From positions 1 to 8,241 of the forward strand of contig NZ_CALEFV010000269.1 in assembly GCF_937877005.1 (NCBI RefSeq): a DNA stretch of 8,241 nt, given 5' to 3'. Below the pieces are notes generated by a model. It did not search any database, had not been told where the DNA came from, and saw only the letters and a program-made list of their open reading frames with translations. Position 1 is the first letter of the stretch, and every line of letters starts with the position of its first letter. The position numbers and the translations under genes were made by a program. Shown here in pieces: positions 5,503 to 8,241 of this stretch. The DNA is from an uncultured Fibrobacter sp. (GTDB taxonomy: Bacteria; Fibrobacterota; Fibrobacteria; Fibrobacterales; Fibrobacteraceae).

Positions 5503-7167
5503 ATGGCTGACAATCTGTCCGTCCTCGGCAAGGCCCGCAAGGCCTACCAGCCGAAACTCCCCGCCGCTCTCCGCGACGGCGCTCTCAAGGTCACTCTCAA
5601 CAAGGGTAAGGCAACCGAATCCGTGCGCGACCAGGCCAAGATCAAGGCTCTGTTCCCGAACACCTACGGTGCACCGTACATTTCCATGAAGAAGGCTACC
5701 AAGGCTGCTGCCGGTAAGGCTTTGAACGTGGGCGTGGTGCTCTCCGGTGGCCAGGCTCCTGGTGGACACAACGTGATCGCGGGTATCTTCGACGGTATCA
5801 AGAGCATCAGCAAGAATTCCAAGCTCCTCGGCTTCCTCGGCGGCCCGTCTGGCCTCGAAAACGGCAAGTTCATCGTGATCAACGAAAAGATCATGGACTC
5901 CTACCGCAACACCGGTGGATTCGACATCATCCAGTCCGGCCGTACCAAGCTCGAAACTGAAGAACAGTTCAAGAAGTGCATGGCCGTTGCCAAGGCCCAG
6001 AAGCTCGACGCTATCGTGATCATCGGTGGTGACGACTCCAACACCAACGCTGCCGTTCTCGGTGAATACTTCCAGGCCAACGGCGCAAGCTGCGTGGTTT
6101 GCGGCTGCCCGAAGACCATCGACGGCGACCTCAAGAACGAATACATCGAAACCTCCTTCGGTTTCGACACCGCCGTGAAGACCTACTCCGAACTCATCGG
6201 CAACATCATGCGCGATGCCAACTCCGCTCAGAAGTACTGGCACTTCATCAAGCTCATGGGCCGCAGCGCTTCTCACATCGCTCTCGAAGCCGCCCTCCAG
6301 ACCCATCCGAACATCTGCCTGATTTCTGAAGAAGTCAAGGCCAAGAAGATGAAGCTCAAGCAGGTCATCAAGTACGTTGCAGACATCGTCGCTGCCCGTG
6401 CTGCTGACGGCAAGAACTTCGGCGTCTGCCTGATTCCGGAAGGCCTCCTCGAATTCATCCCGGATGTGGGCGTGCTCATTTCCGAACTCTCTGAAGCCCT
6501 CGCCCACCACGAAAAGGAAGTCGAAGGCCTCGACACCGCCGCCAAGGTTGAAAAGCTCTGCAACTGGATTTCCAAGGCTTCTGCCGAAGTCCTCAAGAGC
6601 CTCCCCTCCACCACTCAGGGCCAGCTGATGCTCGACCGCGACAGCCACGGCAACGTGCAGGTTTCCCTCATCGAAACCGAAAAGCTCATCATCGAGATGG
6701 TGAAGAAGGAACTCAAGAGCCGCAAGTCCTTCAAGGGCAAGTTCAGCGCCCTCAACCACTTCTTCGGTTACGAAGGCCGCTGCGCCGCTCCGTCGAACTT
6801 CGACGCCGACTACTGCTACAGCCTCGGTTACACTGCTTCTGTGCTCGCCTTCAACAAGATGAACGGCTACATGAGCTCTGTGCGTGACCTCACGAAGGGT
6901 ATCGAAAAGTGGACTGCCGGTGGCATTCCTATCACCATGATGATGAACATCGAACGTCGTCACGGTGCCGACAAGCCGGTGATCCAGAAGGCTCTCGTGG
7001 AACTCGACGGTGCTCCGTTCAAGTTCTTCGCCAAGAACCGCGAAGTCTGGGCCAAGACTGAAAGCTACACCTACCCGGGTCCGATCCAGTACTGGGGTCC
7101 GAGCGAAGTTTGCGACGTGACCAACTTCACGATTAAGCTCGAAAGAGGTGCGCTTAAGGTGAAGTAA
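5503..7167 (+). CDS. pfp: Diphosphate--fructose-6-phosphate 1-phosphotransferase (PPi-dependent PFK, long type)
   Basis: This cytoplasmic enzyme uses pyrophosphate instead of ATP to phosphorylate fructose 6-phosphate to fructose 1,6-bisphosphate, reversibly, in glycolysis and gluconeogenesis. Its 554 residues fit the long PFP class (plant, Borrelia, Chlamydia type). Visible motifs: the glycine loop SGGQAPGGHN (81-90), GGPSGLENG (113-121), QSGRTKLET (144-152), GGDDSN (175-180), PKTIDGDL (203-210) with catalytic Asp207, and MGRSASHIALE (252-262). GGDD in place of GGDG, and PKTIDGD in place of PGTIDND, mark PPi use: Asp178 and Lys204 occupy the positions that exclude ATP. The start at 5503 is preferred over a TTG at 5473 because AAGGA (5491-5495) lies seven bases before it. 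Strong codon bias suggests high expression. The gene is flanked by its own promoter and a strong terminator (7192-7222). Confidence 0.96.
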   Translation: MADNLSVLGKARKAYQPKLPAALRDGALKVTLNKGKATESVRDQAKIKALFPNTYGAPYISMKKATKAAAGKALNVGVVLSGGQAPGGHNVIAGIFDGIKSISKNSKLLGFLGGPSGLENGKFIVINEKIMDSYRNTGGFDIIQSGRTKLETEEQFKKCMAVAKAQKLDAIVIIGGDDSNTNAAVLGEYFQANGASCVVCGCPKTIDGDLKNEYIETSFGFDTAVKTYSELIGNIMRDANSAQKYWHFIKLMGRSASHIALEAALQTHPNICLISEEVKAKKMKLKQVIKYVADIVAARAADGKNFGVCLIPEGLLEFIPDVGVLISELSEALAHHEKEVEGLDTAAKVEKLCNWISKASAEVLKSLPSTTQGQLMLDRDSHGNVQVSLIETEKLIIEMVKKELKSRKSFKGKFSALNHFFGYEGRCAAPSNFDADYCYSLGYTASVLAFNKMNGYMSSVRDLTKGIEKWTAGGIPITMMMNIERRHGADKPVIQKALVELDGAPFKFFAKNREVWAKTESYTYPGPIQYWGPSEVCDVTNFTIKLERGALKVK

Positions 7168-7191
7168 GCGATAAACATCGTCTTGAATTTT

Positions 7192-7222
7192 AATCCCTGC
7201 ATATTTTATGCAGGGATTTTTT
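7192..7222 (+). terminator. Intrinsic terminator of pfp
   Basis: A perfect 12-bp stem, AATCCCTGCATA (7192-7203) with TATGCAGGGATT (7207-7218), closes a TTT loop and runs into TTTTTT (7217-7222). It begins 24 bases after the pfp stop codon, so pfp is probably transcribed separately from gpx. Confidence 0.92.
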
Positions 7223-7331
7223 AATGCGTTTTATACTCGCCAAACAATCGTTTGTCGTCTGTTCGACACCTTCACCCTATCCTTTTAATGGGAAAAATTG
7301 TATGTTTAAAAGAAAACAACAAAAGGATCTT

Positions 7332-7874
7332 ATGAATATCTACGACTTTACGGTTCTTGACAACAAGGGTAACGAAACTCCCCTCGCAAACTATAAGGGC
7401 AAAGTGCTCCTGGTCGTGAATACCGCCACGGGTTGCGGGCTTACGCCGCAGTACGAGGCTCTGCAGAAGCTCTACGACACCTACAACGCCCAGGGCTTCG
7501 AGATTCTCGATTTTCCATGCAACCAGTTCTTGGAACAGGCCAAGGGAAGCGACGACGAAATTCACCAGTTCTGCACACTCACCTACCACACCACCTTCCC
7601 GCGCTTCAAGAAGATTGACGTGAACGGCGACACCGCCGCCCCGATTTTCAAGTTCCTTAAAGAAGCGATGCCAAAGCCGACCGACGCGGGCAACAAGATC
7701 AAGAACATGGCCATCGCTGCGGCCGCCAAGCTCAGCAAGGCCGTCCACGAAGACAATGACATCAAGTGGAACTTCACAAAGTTTCTGGTGAATCGCGAGG
7801 GCCAGGTGGTTGGCCGTTTCGAGCCTACAGTGCTTCCCGAACAAATCGAGGCCAGCATCAAGGAGTTGCTGTAA
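7332..7874 (+). CDS. Glutathione peroxidase family protein (probably thioredoxin-dependent)
   Basis: The 180-residue thioredoxin-fold peroxidase is expected to reduce hydrogen peroxide and lipid or organic hydroperoxides. NTATGCGLTPQYE (30-42) holds the peroxidatic Cys35, where vertebrate enzymes have selenocysteine. FPCNQF (61-66), Gln69 and Trp146-Asn147 (in KWNFTKFLV) complete the catalytic set. Cys35, Cys63 and Cys81 line up with Cys36, Cys64 and Cys82 of yeast Gpx3, whose last cysteine is the resolving one, so thioredoxin is the more likely electron donor. There is no signal peptide, so it is cytoplasmic. The start at 7332 matches the family N-terminus (MNIYDFTVLDNKG) and has AAGGA a few bases upstream; a longer start at 7302 (MFKRKQQ) is possible but adds residues the family lacks. 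Residues 112-143 form a somewhat long, Ala/Lys-rich loop. The stop overlaps the next gene by one base. I saw no clear promoter in 7223-7331. Confidence 0.93.
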   Translation: MNIYDFTVLDNKGNETPLANYKGKVLLVVNTATGCGLTPQYEALQKLYDTYNAQGFEILDFPCNQFLEQAKGSDDEIHQFCTLTYHTTFPRFKKIDVNGDTAAPIFKFLKEAMPKPTDAGNKIKNMAIAAAAKLSKAVHEDNDIKWNFTKFLVNREGQVVGRFEPTVLPEQIEASIKELL

Positions 7875-8044
7875 TGGCCTGTGCAAATTGTAAAATCCGT
7901 GCCCAATACGACAAGAACCCCAAGTCCCTCATCGGGCGTTTTTGGCGGTTCCACATCAACTTCTGCCCCGGCTGGCGTTCGTACATGAAGAGTCTCTCCG
8001 AAGAAGAGCGCATTGTCATCAAAGAAAAGTATAACATCAAATAA
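7874..8044 (+). CDS. Small cysteine-containing protein (56 aa) coupled to gpx
   Basis: The 56-residue product is not in any named family I recognise with certainty. Its ATG overlaps the gpx stop (TAATG), and an AAGGAG site (7860-7865) lies eight bases before it inside the end of gpx, so translation is probably coupled. Seen: an N-terminal Cys-x-x-Cys pair (C3, C6), a basic, aromatic middle (GRFWRFHINF) leading into CPGW (C31-W34), and an acidic/basic C-terminal helix (SLSEEERIVIKEKYNIK). It has no signal peptide or membrane segment, so it is probably cytoplasmic. Three cysteines plus a histidine (His27) could bind a metal or take part in thiol exchange, which would suit a peroxidase partner, but this is inference. 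Similar small 'GR-W-R-H-CPGW' proteins exist, from memory, in Bacteroidota genomes. The reading frame has the normal local codon use, which favours a real gene. Confidence 0.8.
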   Translation: MACANCKIRAQYDKNPKSLIGRFWRFHINFCPGWRSYMKSLSEEERIVIKEKYNIK

Positions 8045-8079
8045 AAATCCCGTCGGCAGACTGCTTTTGACAATAATAG

Positions 8080-8110
8080 CGAAAGACCCTGCGACTGCAG
8101 GGTCCTTTCG
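8080..8110. terminator. Hairpin between the small gene and prfB
   Basis: GACCCTGC (8085-8092) pairs with GCAGGGTC (8097-8104) around GACT. The stem extends as CGAAA with TTTCG across one bulged C (8105). T-rich tails are weak on both strands (TTTCGTAATCTT plus, TTTCGCTATTATTG minus). Lying between convergent genes, it probably ends transcription from both sides. Confidence 0.6.
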
Positions 8111-8128
8111 TAATCTTAACGAGCTCCA

Positions 8129-8241
8129 CTACGACTGTTGAGTTTCGCTGGTGCTGAGCAGGTAGGCATTGATGAACGGGTCAAGGTCGCCGTAGATAAC
8201 TGCCTGAATGTTGCCGCTTTCAAAGTCGGTGCGATGGTCTT
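8129..8241 (-). CDS. prfB: Peptide chain release factor 2 (RF2), C-terminal end only
   Basis: The last 36 codons and the TAG stop of a gene entering from the right edge. The sequence DHRTDFESGNIQAVIYGDLD followed by PFINAYLL matches the RF2 C-terminus (DHRTN-F-GN-V-GD-D-FI-AYL in the family) and not RF1, which has DHRIN in this place. RF2 recognises UGA and UAA stop codons in the ribosome and releases the finished peptide. The catalytic GGQ loop, the SPF codon-recognition motif and any programmed frameshift site lie outside the window. After the conserved part there is a short polar tail (STSETQQS). The gene converges on the gpx unit with a hairpin between them. Confidence 0.92.
   Translation of the reverse strand, partial: DHRTDFESGNIQAVIYGDLDPFINAYLLSTSETQQS

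Noticed and set aside
5452..6963. 503-codon open frame on the minus strand opposite pfp
   Set aside because: The sense strand encodes an unmistakable PFP. Strong codon bias there avoids the triplets that would make antisense stops, so the long frame is a by-product.
7239..7254. Short inverted repeat CAAAC-AATC-GTTTG upstream of gpx as a peroxide-regulator operator
   Set aside because: A 5-bp arm is common by chance in AT-rich DNA and does not match a PerR or OxyR site I can recognise.
7224..7331. Upstream extension of gpx by 36 codons from the ATG at 7224
   Set aside because: It would start right in the tail of the pfp terminator, has no ribosome site and adds residues absent from the family.

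Overview
Most of the window (about 590 to 8241) looks like chromosome from Fibrobacter or a close relative in the Fibrobacterota. The main evidence is a lipoprotein with two copies of the FISUMP domain ('Fibrobacter succinogenes major paralogous' domain), plus an OmpA/TSP3 outer-membrane protein and a long-type PPi-dependent phosphofructokinase. These genes share a moderately GC-rich, strongly biased codon use with CGC/CGT arginine codons. The first ~590 bases are very different: AT-rich, with AGA/ATA/TTA codons. They carry the 5' end of a Bacillota-type class B penicillin-binding protein (PBP2/SpoVD-like) behind its own near-consensus promoter. The two compositions meet inside or just after a DegT-type aminotransferase fragment that keeps only about its first 43 residues. 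A chimeric assembly join is the simplest reading; a real transfer event is the alternative.

Layout: 1-412 (-) partial PBP; 413-535 its promoter region; 536-573 a GC-rich terminator hairpin; 508-720 (-) truncated DegT aminotransferase; 733-2658 (-) OmpA-family outer-membrane protein with five 30-residue TSP3 repeats, 12 bp upstream of the DegT start; 2659-2911 divergent intergenic region; 2912-3652 (+) aquaporin Z with a cysteine-rich tail; 3684-3708 terminator; 3739-5379 (-) double-FISUMP lipoprotein; 5380-5502 compact divergent promoter region; 5503-7167 (+) pfp; 7192-7222 strong terminator; 7332-7874 (+) glutathione peroxidase, overlapping by one base a 56-residue conserved-looking small protein (7874-8044); 8080-8110 hairpin; 8129-8241 (-) 3' end of prfB (peptide chain release factor 2).

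No single pathway links the genes. There is a cell-envelope group (OmpA, FISUMP lipoprotein, aquaporin), a central-metabolism gene (pfp), an oxidative-stress pair (gpx plus the small protein) and a translation gene (prfB). I found no CRISPR array, tRNA, rRNA, insertion sequence or obvious defence system. The best leads are the junction at ~590, the gpx-coupled small cysteine protein, the cysteine-rich aquaporin tail, the insertion inside the second FISUMP domain and the back-to-back promoters between the FISUMP gene and pfp.
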